From Pseudomaricurvus sp. HS19 (GTDB lineage: Bacteria > Pseudomonadota > Gammaproteobacteria > Pseudomonadales > Cellvibrionaceae): a DNA stretch of 64,000 bases. Location: positions 1-64,000 of the forward strand of contig NZ_WVVW01000009.1 of assembly GCF_009857815.1 (NCBI RefSeq), in the 5' to 3' direction. This document shows, in pieces, positions 35,391 through 44,413 of the stretch. Below the pieces are notes generated by a model that was not told where the DNA came from, searched no databases, and worked only from the letters and a program-made list of their open reading frames with translations. Each line of letters opens with the position of its first letter. The stretch's first letter is position 1. The translations under genes were made by a program, and so were the position numbers.

Positions 35391-36620
35391 TCATTTGATG
35401 ATTACATTGTCCACATCGATATCATTGCCCTTGCCGTTTCCGCTCAACAGGGTGTGTTTCACTGTGGCACTGCCGGCGGGTTCCATGGACTGCTCTTCAT
35501 CTTCCTCAATCCATTGGCCCAGCTTGATACCGTACTTGTTGTTATTGGTGGCTGTGGTGCGATTAAAGGAGGCGCTGATCTTGCCGGCGCCAATTTCGGT
35601 GTATTGAATACCGTCATCGCCGCTGCCGGTTACCGTGGTTTTGTGTACTTTGGCAATAATGTCGCCATCGTCTTCCTCATCCAGTTTGATGGCTTCGTCA
35701 GCATTGTTGGCGGCGGAAATGTTGCGCGCTTCCAGCAGCAGGTTGCCTTCGCCGGCCTCGTCAAAGTCCAGGCCTTCATCCAGGTTGTTGTTTACGGTTA
35801 CATCGATCAAGGTGACCTTCAGGTCACCTTCGCCGGCTTCGTCAATGTCGAAGCCGTCATCCAGGTCTTCCTCGTTGTAAAAGCCGTTGTCGTTCAGGGT
35901 GACGTGAATCATGGTGGCATCGACAGCACCGGTACCGCCTTCGTCCAACTCAATACCGTCACCGCCGTTTTCGTTGATCCAGGTATTGATGATGTGTGAG
36001 CGAATGCTGCCTTCGCCACGCTCGTCCACCCGCACACCGTCAAAGTCGATAGCACCGGTGCCGTTGCGGAAAAAGATGGAGTTGTTGATCAGCAGTTCAA
36101 CACCGATGGCGGAGCCGGAGTTGCCGTCATCAAACTCGTCCATGTTGTCATCAATGTGCAGTCCGAACAGCGCTGAATGGCTGATCTCCACGCGATTGAG
36201 GTGCACGGAGATGTCCTCACCGGTGGCGTTTTCGGGAATATTCACTACCAGGCCACGGGTGGCACTGTGACTGATGGTGAGGTGATTAATTTTGATGTCG
36301 GCAGCGGTATTGAAGACCAGGGTGCCGTCTTCGGTCATGGCGGTAAGATCCTCTGACAGGGTAAAGCTGCCGGCGTGGCTGCCGTCAATGGTGGCACCGT
36401 TACCTTCGATTTCGAGGGGGTTGCTACCGTTGTAGACCGCCGGGGCAGAGAGTGTGATGGTGGCATCCTTGGCAAAGACCAGATGGCCCGCGGTTGGATC
36501 GACAGCGGCTTGTACCAGTGCCTGTTGTAACGAGGCCTCATCGGTAATCGGGGTGGCGGCCATTACCGGTGCCACCAGAGTGGCGCCTATCCATAATACT
36601 GCGTGCAGTGACTTGTTCAT
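35391..36620 (-). CDS. Secreted acidic parallel beta-helix repeat protein
   Basis: A 409-residue exported protein with signal peptide MNKSLHAVLWIGATLVAPVMAA. The body is a right-handed parallel beta-helix. From about residue 215 come at least five degenerate repeats of 27-33 residues, each with a core like DDGFDIDEAGEGDLKVTLID followed by an Asn-rich turn (NNN, NDN). It is very acidic and ends with a Lys residue. No catalytic triad of pectate lyases or polygalacturonases is evident, so binding (calcium or polysaccharide) is as likely as catalysis. It lies within the uptake island but on the opposite strand. I cannot name its substrate. Confidence 0.8.
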   Translation of the reverse strand: MNKSLHAVLWIGATLVAPVMAATPITDEASLQQALVQAAVDPTAGHLVFAKDATITLSAPAVYNGSNPLEIEGNGATIDGSHAGSFTLSEDLTAMTEDGTLVFNTAADIKINHLTISHSATRGLVVNIPENATGEDISVHLNRVEISHSALFGLHIDDNMDEFDDGNSGSAIGVELLINNSIFFRNGTGAIDFDGVRVDERGEGSIRSHIINTWINENGGDGIELDEGGTGAVDATMIHVTLNDNGFYNEEDLDDGFDIDEAGEGDLKVTLIDVTVNNNLDEGLDFDEAGEGNLLLEARNISAANNADEAIKLDEEDDGDIIAKVHKTTVTGSGDDGIQYTEIGAGKISASFNRTTATNNNKYGIKLGQWIEEDEEQSMEPAGSATVKHTLLSGNGKGNDIDVDNVIIK

Positions 36621-37100
36621 TCCTTGCTCCCTGGAAGTGGATTTATATCAGAATGAAAACTGTACGGAGGAAATGTGACGCTTGTGTTGCCTGCGGGAGC
36701 GTCTGCAAACGGTTTCGCCTGCTGGCCAGGAGAGGTTTGGCGGCAGGGCCCTGGCGGCCGGGTTGCTGGCGCATTAAATCTCACATCCGCAGGATGCGGG
36801 CGGCAATCTCTGCTAAAACTGATGGGTGTTGCGGTGCACGGGTGTGGTTTTTATTGAGCAGGGTGTTTGATAAGTTGAATGTGGAAGTCGGGGCGGGGAG
36901 GGTGAGGTAGCAACATTTTTGGCTGTTACTCACCAAAACAATCGCGTGCTGGCTGGAAAATGGTTTTTGTGACCACATTCGGTCATTTTTAACCCTTGAG
37001 TAGCGGCTTGAGGATTGCGTACTATGCGCGGCTGCTATCGGGTCGGGCGATTATTTGCAAGACGTTATAGCAGCTATTTTAAAAACTTATAGATAAAAGT

Positions 37101-37177
37101 ACAGCACTTTATGGTGGTTTTCGTACGCCATACCAAAGCGGTAATGCGCAGGTGTTTCGTCGCAGATAAAGTGCTGT
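37101..37177. other. Long-range 12-bp inverted repeat in an otherwise empty gap
   Basis: ACAGCACTTTAT (37101-37112) and ATAAAGTGCTGT (37166-37177) are exact complements 53 bases apart. The enclosed sequence can also pair in part (TGG...CCA, ACC...GGT). It may be a small structured RNA, a leader element of the pnt operon or a miniature mobile element. The 777-base gap 36621-37397 has no convincing gene. Confidence 0.4.
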
Positions 37178-37397
37178 CGATCAGGTTTTGCCTGATGACT
37201 TAGTAATTGTTTGGTTTGCAGCCTTGGGGATCGGGGCAGATTTTTTTGCAGAGTGCGCGGTGCAGTCGGGCCGCAAGGGAAAGGAAACGTGGCAGTCATA
37301 CCTTCCGGTTTTGATCCGTCGGGTGCTGTCAGGAGTTCAATAAAATCAGGGCTGAGGCATGTACCTCTGTGCCCATAACAACAAGCAAGGACATCTT

Positions 37398-38534
37398 ATG
37401 ATTATTGGTATCCCGCGGGAGTTGGCTCCCGGAGAAACCCGGGTCCCTGTAGTACCTGCCTCGGTAAAACGATTTACCGACCAGGGTGCAGAGGTACAGA
37501 TTGAGTCCGGTCTGGGCCTGGCCATCGGTATTAAAGATGACGAGTATGCTGCTGCCGGCGCCAGTGTGGTGACTGATCGTGCGGCACTGCTGGGAGGGGC
37601 GGACATCGTTCTGCGCCTGCGCAAGCCTGAGCTGGCCGAAGTCGCTTTGTTGAAGAAAGGATCGATCCATATCTCGTTCCTCGACCCCTTCAATGAGCAC
37701 GCGCTGGTTGATGCGTTCCTCGAAGCGGGCATTACCGCCATCAGCATGGAAATGATTCCGCGTACTACCCGTGCCCAGAAAATGGATGCCCTTAGTTCGC
37801 AGGCGAGCCTTGCCGGTTACGCCATGGTGATCCTGGCGGCTGAGCGCCTGGATAAAATTCTGCCGATGATGATGACGCCCGCCGGTACCATTTCTCCCGC
37901 CCGCGTTTTTGTTATCGGTGCCGGTGTTGCCGGTCTGCAGGCCATTGCCACCGCCAAGCGTCTGGGTGCCCGCGTGGAAGCGTTCGATACCCGCCCGGTG
38001 GTGAAGGAGCAGGTTGAGTCCCTCGGTGCCAAGTTTGTCGAGATTGACTTGGGTGAAACCGGCCAGACTGCCGGTGGTTACGCCAATGCGCTGACGCCTG
38101 AGCAGCAAAAGCTGCAGCTGGAAGGCCAGAAAAAAGTGTGTGCGCAAGCGGACATCGTTATCACCACGGCGCAGCTGTTTGGTCGCAAGGCTCCTGTGGT
38201 GGTTACCAAAGACATGCTGGATGTAATGAAGCCCGGCAGTGTTGTGGTTGACCTCGCGGTGGAGTCCGGCGGTAACGTCGAGGGCTCGGTGCTGGGCGAA
38301 GAGGTGGATATCAATGGCGTTAAGGTCATTGGGCTGCCGAACATGCCAGGCCACGTTGCCGGCAATGCGTCCGACATGTACTCCGCCAACCTGCACAACC
38401 TGGTACTCGAGTACTGGGATAAAGAGAGCAAGTCATTCCAGCTGGACCTGGAAGACGATATCCAGCAGGGCTGTATCGTTACCCACAACGGCGAAGTGAT
38501 CAGTGAAATGATTAAAAATGCGAGGGCAAACTAA
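37398..38534 (+). CDS. pntAA: NAD(P) transhydrogenase alpha subunit, part 1
   Basis: NAD(H)-binding domain I of the proton-translocating transhydrogenase, which makes NADPH from NADH at the cost of proton-motive force. The 378-residue protein is the split form of PntA without membrane helices. It has MIIGIPRELAPGETRVPVVP at the N-terminus and the nucleotide-binding VIGAGVAGLQAIATAKRLGA near residues 172-191. ATG 37398 follows AAGGA. It overlaps pntAB by one base (TAATG). Confidence 0.96.
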   Translation: MIIGIPRELAPGETRVPVVPASVKRFTDQGAEVQIESGLGLAIGIKDDEYAAAGASVVTDRAALLGGADIVLRLRKPELAEVALLKKGSIHISFLDPFNEHALVDAFLEAGITAISMEMIPRTTRAQKMDALSSQASLAGYAMVILAAERLDKILPMMMTPAGTISPARVFVIGAGVAGLQAIATAKRLGARVEAFDTRPVVKEQVESLGAKFVEIDLGETGQTAGGYANALTPEQQKLQLEGQKKVCAQADIVITTAQLFGRKAPVVVTKDMLDVMKPGSVVVDLAVESGGNVEGSVLGEEVDINGVKVIGLPNMPGHVAGNASDMYSANLHNLVLEYWDKESKSFQLDLEDDIQQGCIVTHNGEVISEMIKNARAN

Positions 38535-38818
38535 TGGAAGCTATCTATCTCTCCTTCATTCTGGTGCTCTCCATCTTTCTGGGATTTGAGCTGATCTCCA
38601 AAGTACCGGCAACGCTGCACACGCCGTTGATGTCCGGTTCCAACGCCATCTCCGGTATTACCGTGGTGGGCGCATTGACTGCCGCTGCTGCGGTGGTTGA
38701 GAACCAGCAGATCGCCCATATCCTCGGTGGCGCCGCAGTGGCACTGGCGACCATTAACGTGGTGGGTGGTTACATGGTAACTGACCGCATGCTGGCCATG
38801 TTCAAGAAGAAGCAGTAA
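38534..38818 (+). CDS. pntAB: NAD(P) transhydrogenase alpha subunit, part 2
   Basis: Membrane part of the split alpha subunit (domain IIa), 94 residues with three to four hydrophobic helices. The segment HTPLMSGSNAISGITVVGAL is characteristic. It starts on the last base of the pntAA stop codon, so the pair is translationally coupled. Confidence 0.95.
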   Translation: MEAIYLSFILVLSIFLGFELISKVPATLHTPLMSGSNAISGITVVGALTAAAAVVENQQIAHILGGAAVALATINVVGGYMVTDRMLAMFKKKQ

Positions 38819-38830
38819 GCGGAGCCGACA

Positions 38831-40195
38831 ATGACTATCAATTTCCTGATTAATCTTTCCTACATCGTTGCGGCCATCCTGTTTGTCCTTGGCCTGAAAA
38901 AACTGGGTTCACCGGCTACTGCACGTCAGGGTAACCTGATCTCTGCCGTGGGTATGCTGATCGCCGTGGTGGCTACCCTGGGTGGTAAGGGCCTGTTGCC
39001 CTGGACTTACATCATCGCCGGTTTTGTCATCGGTTCTGCAATCGGAGCGTTTGCCGCCCGCAAGGTGGAGATGACTGGCATGCCCGAGCTGGTGGCACTG
39101 TTCAACGGCTTTGGTGGCGCTGCTTCCCTGCTCGTAGGTTGGGTTGCTACCTACGCCGCTGGCAACAGCACCTTTATCAATGTCACTATCATCCTCTCCA
39201 TCCTGATCGGTGGTGTAACCCTGACCGGCTCCATCATTGCCTGGGCCAAGCTCTCCGAGCGTATGCCCACCAAGGCACTGATGTTCACCGGCCAGCAGAT
39301 CTTTAATGTGCTGCTGGTACTGGCGATCCTGGGTTCGGCAGTGATGTTCTGCATTGAGCCTTCCAACCCTGTGTGGCTGTGGGCGATTCTCGGCCTGTCA
39401 CTGCTGTTCGGTATCATGGCGGTTATCCCCATCGGTGGTGCTGACATGCCGGTGGTTATTGCACTGCTGAACTCCTACTCCGGTCTGGCGGCCTGTGCGG
39501 CCGGCTTCGTGCTGCACAACAACCTGCTGATTGTTGCCGGTGCGCTGGTGGGTGCGTCCGGTATCATCCTTACCAACATCATGTGTAAGGCGATGAACCG
39601 CTCCCTGAGCAACGTACTCTTCTCCGGCTTTGGTTCTGCGGTAACTTCCTCCACCAAAGTGGAAGGTGAGGTGAAACCCATTACCGCCGATGATGCTTAC
39701 CTGATTATGGAAGCGGCCCGCAGTGTGGTGTTCGTTCCCGGTTACGGTATGGCGGTGGCCCAGGCCCAGCACGTGGTCAAAGAGCTGGCGGATCACCTGG
39801 AATCCAATGGTGCAGAAGTGAAGTTTGCTATCCACCCGGTAGCCGGTCGTATGCCTGGTCACATGAACGTGCTGCTGGCTGAAGCCAGTGTGCCTTACGA
39901 TCAGCTGGTGGAGATGGACGATATCAACCCGCAACTGCCGAACGTGGACCTGGCGGTAGTGATTGGTGCCAACGACGTGGTCAACCCGGCGGCCAACAAG
40001 GACAAGGGCAGCCCGCTGTACGGTATGCCTGTGATCCGCGTTGACGAAGCCCGTACCGTGTTTGTGCTGAAGCGTTCCATGGGCTCCGGCTTCTCCGGTG
40101 TGGACAACCCGCTGTTTGTGGGCGACAACACCCGTATGTTGTTCGGTGATGCCAAGCAGTCACTGTCTCACATTGTGGGTGAGTTCAAGAGCTGA
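38831..40195 (+). CDS. pntB: NAD(P) transhydrogenase beta subunit
   Basis: 454 residues: an N-terminal membrane domain IIb of about eight or nine helices (to about residue 270) and the C-terminal NADP(H)-binding domain III, with PGYGMAVAQAQH and the VIGANDVVNPAA segment. With pntAA and pntAB it completes the enzyme. It is followed by a strong terminator shared with the convergent tetR-type gene. Confidence 0.96.
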   Translation: MTINFLINLSYIVAAILFVLGLKKLGSPATARQGNLISAVGMLIAVVATLGGKGLLPWTYIIAGFVIGSAIGAFAARKVEMTGMPELVALFNGFGGAASLLVGWVATYAAGNSTFINVTIILSILIGGVTLTGSIIAWAKLSERMPTKALMFTGQQIFNVLLVLAILGSAVMFCIEPSNPVWLWAILGLSLLFGIMAVIPIGGADMPVVIALLNSYSGLAACAAGFVLHNNLLIVAGALVGASGIILTNIMCKAMNRSLSNVLFSGFGSAVTSSTKVEGEVKPITADDAYLIMEAARSVVFVPGYGMAVAQAQHVVKELADHLESNGAEVKFAIHPVAGRMPGHMNVLLAEASVPYDQLVEMDDINPQLPNVDLAVVIGANDVVNPAANKDKGSPLYGMPVIRVDEARTVFVLKRSMGSGFSGVDNPLFVGDNTRMLFGDAKQSLSHIVGEFKS

Positions 40196-40216
40196 TTGGC
40201 TCCTGGACTGCGCTGG

Positions 40217-40247
40217 TAAAAAGCCCCGCATATGCGGGGCTTTTTTG
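40217..40247. terminator. Bidirectional rho-independent terminator
   Basis: AAAAAGCCCCGCA-TA-TGCGGGGCTTTTTT: a 9-10-bp GC-rich stem with A and T tracts, so it works for pntB on the plus strand and for the convergent regulator on the minus strand. Confidence 0.9.
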
Positions 40248-40303
40248 TTTTTGCGTCTGGCGATTGGCAGCAGTGTGTTGCTTGCCGACAGGGAGGGGAA
40301 TAC

Positions 40304-40975
40304 TTATGCGGGTGTTTTGGCGCGGACTTCCGGTTTGGTAAGGCCGTGCAGGAACAGCTGTACGCAATAGCGGATATGATCGTCCAGGTCCTTGATGTCG
40401 TTGTTGGCGATGCCGGTCATTATGCCCCTGGCGGGGACGCCTACCGCCATGCTGAGAAACAGGGCAGCGGTTGTATCCGGGCGCTCCAGATAAATATCAC
40501 CCAGCTCGGCATGGTGCTCCAGGACCTCTTTGATAACCACGATGGTGGGCAGTGTGCTGAGGCGGTAGAAGACACCGAGCAGTTCCGGGAAGCGATGGGT
40601 TTCGGAGTTGACTATGCGCTGGGTTGATCGGCCTTTGGGGGTCAGGAAGTGGCTCACCCGATTGTGGGCGATAGCTTCCAGGGTGGTGGCGAGGTCATCG
40701 GTGATCAATGCTCTCAGCTCTTCCGGGGAGGGGGCGCACTCCACAAAGGCTTTCTCCAGTGCCGTTTTGAACAGCGCTTCCTTGTTGCCGTAATTGGTGT
40801 AGATGGTGCGCTTGGTCATGTGCATTGACGCAGCGATTTCATCCAGGGTGGTGAGGTCATAGCCTTTTTTCAGAAACACTTTCAGCGCCTTGTCGAGAAT
40901 TTCCACGTGGCGCTTCTGGGCCTGTGCGGCGGTAGGGCGTCCGGCCTTCGGACGTGTTGTCGTTGATCTGCTCAT
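40304..40975 (-). CDS. TetR/AcrR-family transcriptional regulator
   Basis: A 223-residue repressor-type protein. The N-terminal helix-turn-helix spans about residues 25-70 (ILDKALKVFLKKGYDLTTLDEIAASMHMTKRTIYTNYGNKEALF, read in parts), and the C-terminal ligand domain is of the C-terminal-region type seen in AcrR relatives. It is divergent from the sulfatase gene, whose likely promoter carries an inverted repeat suited to a TetR dimer, so it probably controls that gene. The ATG at 40975 (MSRSTTTRPKAGRP) fits the family N-terminus; the ligand is unknown. Confidence 0.88.
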   Translation of the reverse strand: MSRSTTTRPKAGRPTAAQAQKRHVEILDKALKVFLKKGYDLTTLDEIAASMHMTKRTIYTNYGNKEALFKTALEKAFVECAPSPEELRALITDDLATTLEAIAHNRVSHFLTPKGRSTQRIVNSETHRFPELLGVFYRLSTLPTIVVIKEVLEHHAELGDIYLERPDTTAALFLSMAVGVPARGIMTGIANNDIKDLDDHIRYCVQLFLHGLTKPEVRAKTPA

Positions 40976-41234
40976 ACCGGAGATGGCTCTGGGTTCCTGT
41001 TTATTATTTATTATGTTGCGGCAGTCCGGATTCCCGGGGTGCGTCACTGCTGCACAGTCCCAGGCAAATGTTGCCTGCCCGTTATCTTAAAGAATCACAA
41101 CGATACTCTTCAATACAGAAGCAATACGAAAGCAACATGGACACGATCCAGTGCTGCCCTCTGTGAGCCGGCCCCTGTTTGTGGCTTTCGCGTGCTGCGG
41201 ACGTGACTACCCGACCAGCCGCGAGAGTCGCAGC

Positions 41235-41284
41235 TTGACGCCACTGTGCAGGAATCCTAACATATAAAGAAACTGGTCAGTATC
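41235..41284 (+). promoter_or_regulatory. Sulfatase promoter with TetR-type operator
   Basis: TTGACG (41235-41240), 17 bases, TAACAT (41258-41263). Right after it, GAAACTGGTCAGTATC (41269-41284) is a 16-bp palindrome symmetric at 12 positions (core ACTG-GT-CAGT), placed over the expected transcription start. A repressor there would block the sulfatase gene. The rest of the gap 40976-41460 holds no gene. Confidence 0.5.
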
Positions 41285-41460
41285 ATTATGCCGGTTAAAT
41301 AACCCTACCGAATAATAACAGCGGCCGCAGCGGCCCAATCATAGCCATAGCCAGACGCGGTGACCTCCCAGTACAGGATTCACATTGCGGACTGGTGTTA
41401 CCGGCTGCCCGCCAGAGGCGGGCCCGCTGTCAGGCCCATAACCGGGAGAGAGTGCAAGTC

Positions 41461-43764
41461 ATGAGCAGAAAAAGGTTGTTGGGCCTGTTAGCCCTGGTCC
41501 TGAGTGCCGCGTGTAATGCGACGGAATTTCAGGGAAAAATCGGCCGCACGGAAGCCGATTCGACACCGGACTGGCCGGCGGAGCCTGCACCTCCGGCCGC
41601 TGCTCCCAATATCCTGGTGTGGTTGCTGGATGATGTGGGTTTTGCCCAGCTGGGTAGCTACGGAGGACTGACTGAAACAGCCACTCTCGACCAGCTGGCG
41701 CAGAGCGGCGTCCGCTTTACGGATTTTCATGCAACGCCACTCTGCTCCCCCAGCCGGGCTGCACTGCTTACTGGTCGTAACCCGCACAACGTGGGTATGG
41801 GGGCGCATGCGGTAACGGCGACCGGATACCCGGGCTACAACGCACGGGTGCCGGATTCGGCGGCTACCATTGCCCGGATTCTTAAAGGAGTGGGATACGC
41901 CACCTATGCCCTGGGCAAGTGGGACCACCTGCCGGTTGAGCATACGACCGCAGCAGGACCGTTTGATTACTGGCCCAGTGGCCAGGGTTTCGAACATTTC
42001 TATGGCTTCCTGTTACACGAGGCGAATCACTTCCAGCCGACTCTCTGGCGTGATCACACGCCGGTGACCGATGTGGACCTGAACAATCCCGATTATCACC
42101 TGACAGAAGATCTTGCTGATCAGGCGATCCACCAAATACGGGAATTGAAGGCGATCAACCCGTCCCGGCCCTTCTTCATGTACTGGGCCACCGGCGCCGT
42201 ACACGCCCCGCACCATGCACCAGCCAGCTACCTGGAAAAGTACCGCGGTAAATTCGACAAAGGTTGGAACGCGGTTAGGGAAGTGATACTGGCGAAGCAG
42301 AAGAAGTTGGGTGTTGTCCCTGCAGATGTAGCGCTACCGCCGTGGCCGGATGATGTGCCGGCGTGGGAGAGCCTGAGTAGTGAACAGCAGAAAATGGCCG
42401 CGCGCATGATGGAGGCGTTCGCCGCGATGCTGGACCACGCCGATGATCAGTTCGCCCGTATCCTGCAGGCTCTGGACGACGTTGGTGAACTGGATAACAC
42501 CATCGTGGTGGTGCTGTCGGATAACGGCGCCAGCGCCGAGGGTGGTTTGACCGGCACGTTTAATGAAATGTTGTTGGGGCGGGTGTCCTGGGAAGACAAC
42601 CTGCGTCACTACGCGCAGTGGGGTGGGCCGGAGACCTATCCTCACTACCCGGTGGGGTGGGCTGCGGCAGGTAACACCCCATTCCGTTATTACAAGCAGA
42701 GTGCATTCGAGGGCGGCAGCCGTGTACCGCTGATTATCTCCTGGCCCAAAGGCATTAAAGAGCGGGGGGAGTTGCGTTCCCAGTACCATTTTATCAGTGA
42801 CGTCACCCCGACCCTGCTGGAGCTGGCCGGAGTTAAGGCTCCGAAAACGGTGGCCGGGGTTGAGCAGCAGCCACTGGACGGAGTGAGTTTCGCCTACGCC
42901 ATTCACGATGCGGAGCAGGCAACCCGCAAGCAGGTGCAGTATTACGAATTGTGGGGTAACCGTGGCGTCTGGTCCGATGGTTGGAAGGCCAATTTGCAGT
43001 TGCGTCCCCGTCCCTGGGAGCACTCCACGCCGGCGTCGGTAGATGCTGCTCCGTGGCAGCTGTTTAACCTTGCCGAAGATTTCAATGAGCAGCATGACCT
43101 TGCGGACCGTGAACCACAGAAACTCGAGACCATGGTAACGCTGTTCCGGCAGCAGGCGGCGATAAATAACGTCTATCCTCTGGCGCCTGATTATCTTACG
43201 GCTTCCGTTAACCGCGTGAAAAAACAGTTGGCGGATCGTCAGGGTATTTTTGAATATCGCCAGGGCAGTGGTCGCATTCCGACGGTCATTGGGCCACCAG
43301 TAAATCAATTGCCTTTCACGTTGAAAGTCTCAATTGATAACCGGACGCCGGTTAAGGAGGGCGTGATTTTTTCCGTTGGTGGCAACGGCGGGGGGATGGC
43401 GCTTTACCTGAAAAATGGCCGACCGGTATTGGCCTTCAGGCACCTGCTCAACGGTCTGACCGAGATCAGGTCGGTCAGGAAAATTGAGCGCGGAGAGAGT
43501 GTGATCGAGGTTGCCATGGAAAGACCGCAGGGCTCTCGTGATGGCATTGCCACTCTGATGCTGGATGGTAAGCCAGTTGGCAGCGGCACCTTCAAAGGCT
43601 TGTCTGCGCTGCTGCCAATGGAGGAAACCTTCGATGTGGGTGCCGATTACGCCAGTCCGGTAGTGCCAGGTTATCCGGCGCGCTCGGCTATACCTCCGGG
43701 TTTTATCAAGTCGCTGCGTTTTCAATTCCCGGTGGCGCAGGAGATTAATCTCCTCGGGCACTGA
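41461..43764 (+). CDS. Exported arylsulfatase-type sulfatase
   Basis: A 767-residue sulfatase. The signature CSPSRAALLTGR is intact, so its Cys (in TPLCSPSR, near residue 96) can be turned into formylglycine, the catalytic residue. The metal-binding LLDDVGFAQLGSYGG and LSDNGASAEGG are present. The N-terminus MSRKRLLGLLALVLSAACNA is a signal peptide that may be of lipoprotein type (SAAC). The last 150 residues look like a beta-sandwich domain. It removes sulfate from a sugar or aromatic sulfate ester outside the cytoplasm. No sulfatase-maturing enzyme is in the window. The downstream TonB receptor probably imports substrate or product. Confidence 0.92.
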   Translation: MSRKRLLGLLALVLSAACNATEFQGKIGRTEADSTPDWPAEPAPPAAAPNILVWLLDDVGFAQLGSYGGLTETATLDQLAQSGVRFTDFHATPLCSPSRAALLTGRNPHNVGMGAHAVTATGYPGYNARVPDSAATIARILKGVGYATYALGKWDHLPVEHTTAAGPFDYWPSGQGFEHFYGFLLHEANHFQPTLWRDHTPVTDVDLNNPDYHLTEDLADQAIHQIRELKAINPSRPFFMYWATGAVHAPHHAPASYLEKYRGKFDKGWNAVREVILAKQKKLGVVPADVALPPWPDDVPAWESLSSEQQKMAARMMEAFAAMLDHADDQFARILQALDDVGELDNTIVVVLSDNGASAEGGLTGTFNEMLLGRVSWEDNLRHYAQWGGPETYPHYPVGWAAAGNTPFRYYKQSAFEGGSRVPLIISWPKGIKERGELRSQYHFISDVTPTLLELAGVKAPKTVAGVEQQPLDGVSFAYAIHDAEQATRKQVQYYELWGNRGVWSDGWKANLQLRPRPWEHSTPASVDAAPWQLFNLAEDFNEQHDLADREPQKLETMVTLFRQQAAINNVYPLAPDYLTASVNRVKKQLADRQGIFEYRQGSGRIPTVIGPPVNQLPFTLKVSIDNRTPVKEGVIFSVGGNGGGMALYLKNGRPVLAFRHLLNGLTEIRSVRKIERGESVIEVAMERPQGSRDGIATLMLDGKPVGSGTFKGLSALLPMEETFDVGADYASPVVPGYPARSAIPPGFIKSLRFQFPVAQEINLLGH

Positions 43765-43929
43765 GCCACAGTGTGCCGTGGCACTGCTGTCGTCACTGTT
43801 ATTTCTAAAGGAAATTATAAAAACTAATTAATATTTCCTTAAAACCTATGCGTCAGTGGCAAAACCTGTTCCCGGTGTTCCTGCCGGGACAATGCTGAAT
43901 ATTTCGGGACATTTAGGTGCTGCGGTGTG

Positions 43930-43959
43930 TTGACAGCGCATCTGGCGGTCGGCTAGATT
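43930..43959 (+). promoter_or_regulatory. Likely promoter of the third TonB receptor
   Basis: TTGACA (43930-43935), 18 bases, TAGATT (43954-43959). If used, it gives an untranslated leader of about 450 bases. That gap (43765-44413) contains a REP-like GTGTGGGAGCGATGTCGC at 44166 and an inverted repeat GTCAC...GTGAC near 44308-44328, and no gene. Confidence 0.45.
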
Positions 43960-44413
43960 AACGATACTTGCTGGTATCTTTAATTTTGATCATCACAGAT
44001 GCCATAAATACAGCCCGGCATTAGCACCTGAATCTGAATAAATATAAGTGCACCAGGGCAGTACAACCTCCGCTAAAACTTTGCTGAATTAATAATTACA
44101 GAGGCAGGTTGAGGGTGGCGGTTTTGGATTAACAGAGACTCAACAGTAGTAAGTTTTGCATTCCGTGTGGGAGCGATGTCGCTGCGCGGGGTGGCGGGAC
44201 TGCGGTTGTCCAAAGTCTGTATGAAGCCGTTTCCCTCTTACTGTTGAAGCTTTACGAACAAGCCAGGCTTTCCAGCGTTGAAATCACGTATCGTAAGGCC
44301 TGGCCTGGTCACGACAGGAGTTGTGACAGGACGCCAGGCAGGCATGCCATTTTTATAAAATAAAAAAACAAAATAATAACGCGGCAATACAATAAAAAGC
44401 GGGAGCTACCCTC

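Noticed and set aside
37087-37299. 70-codon frame on the minus strand upstream of pntAA
   Set aside because: Composition is not protein-like and it spans the inverted repeat; no ribosome-binding site.
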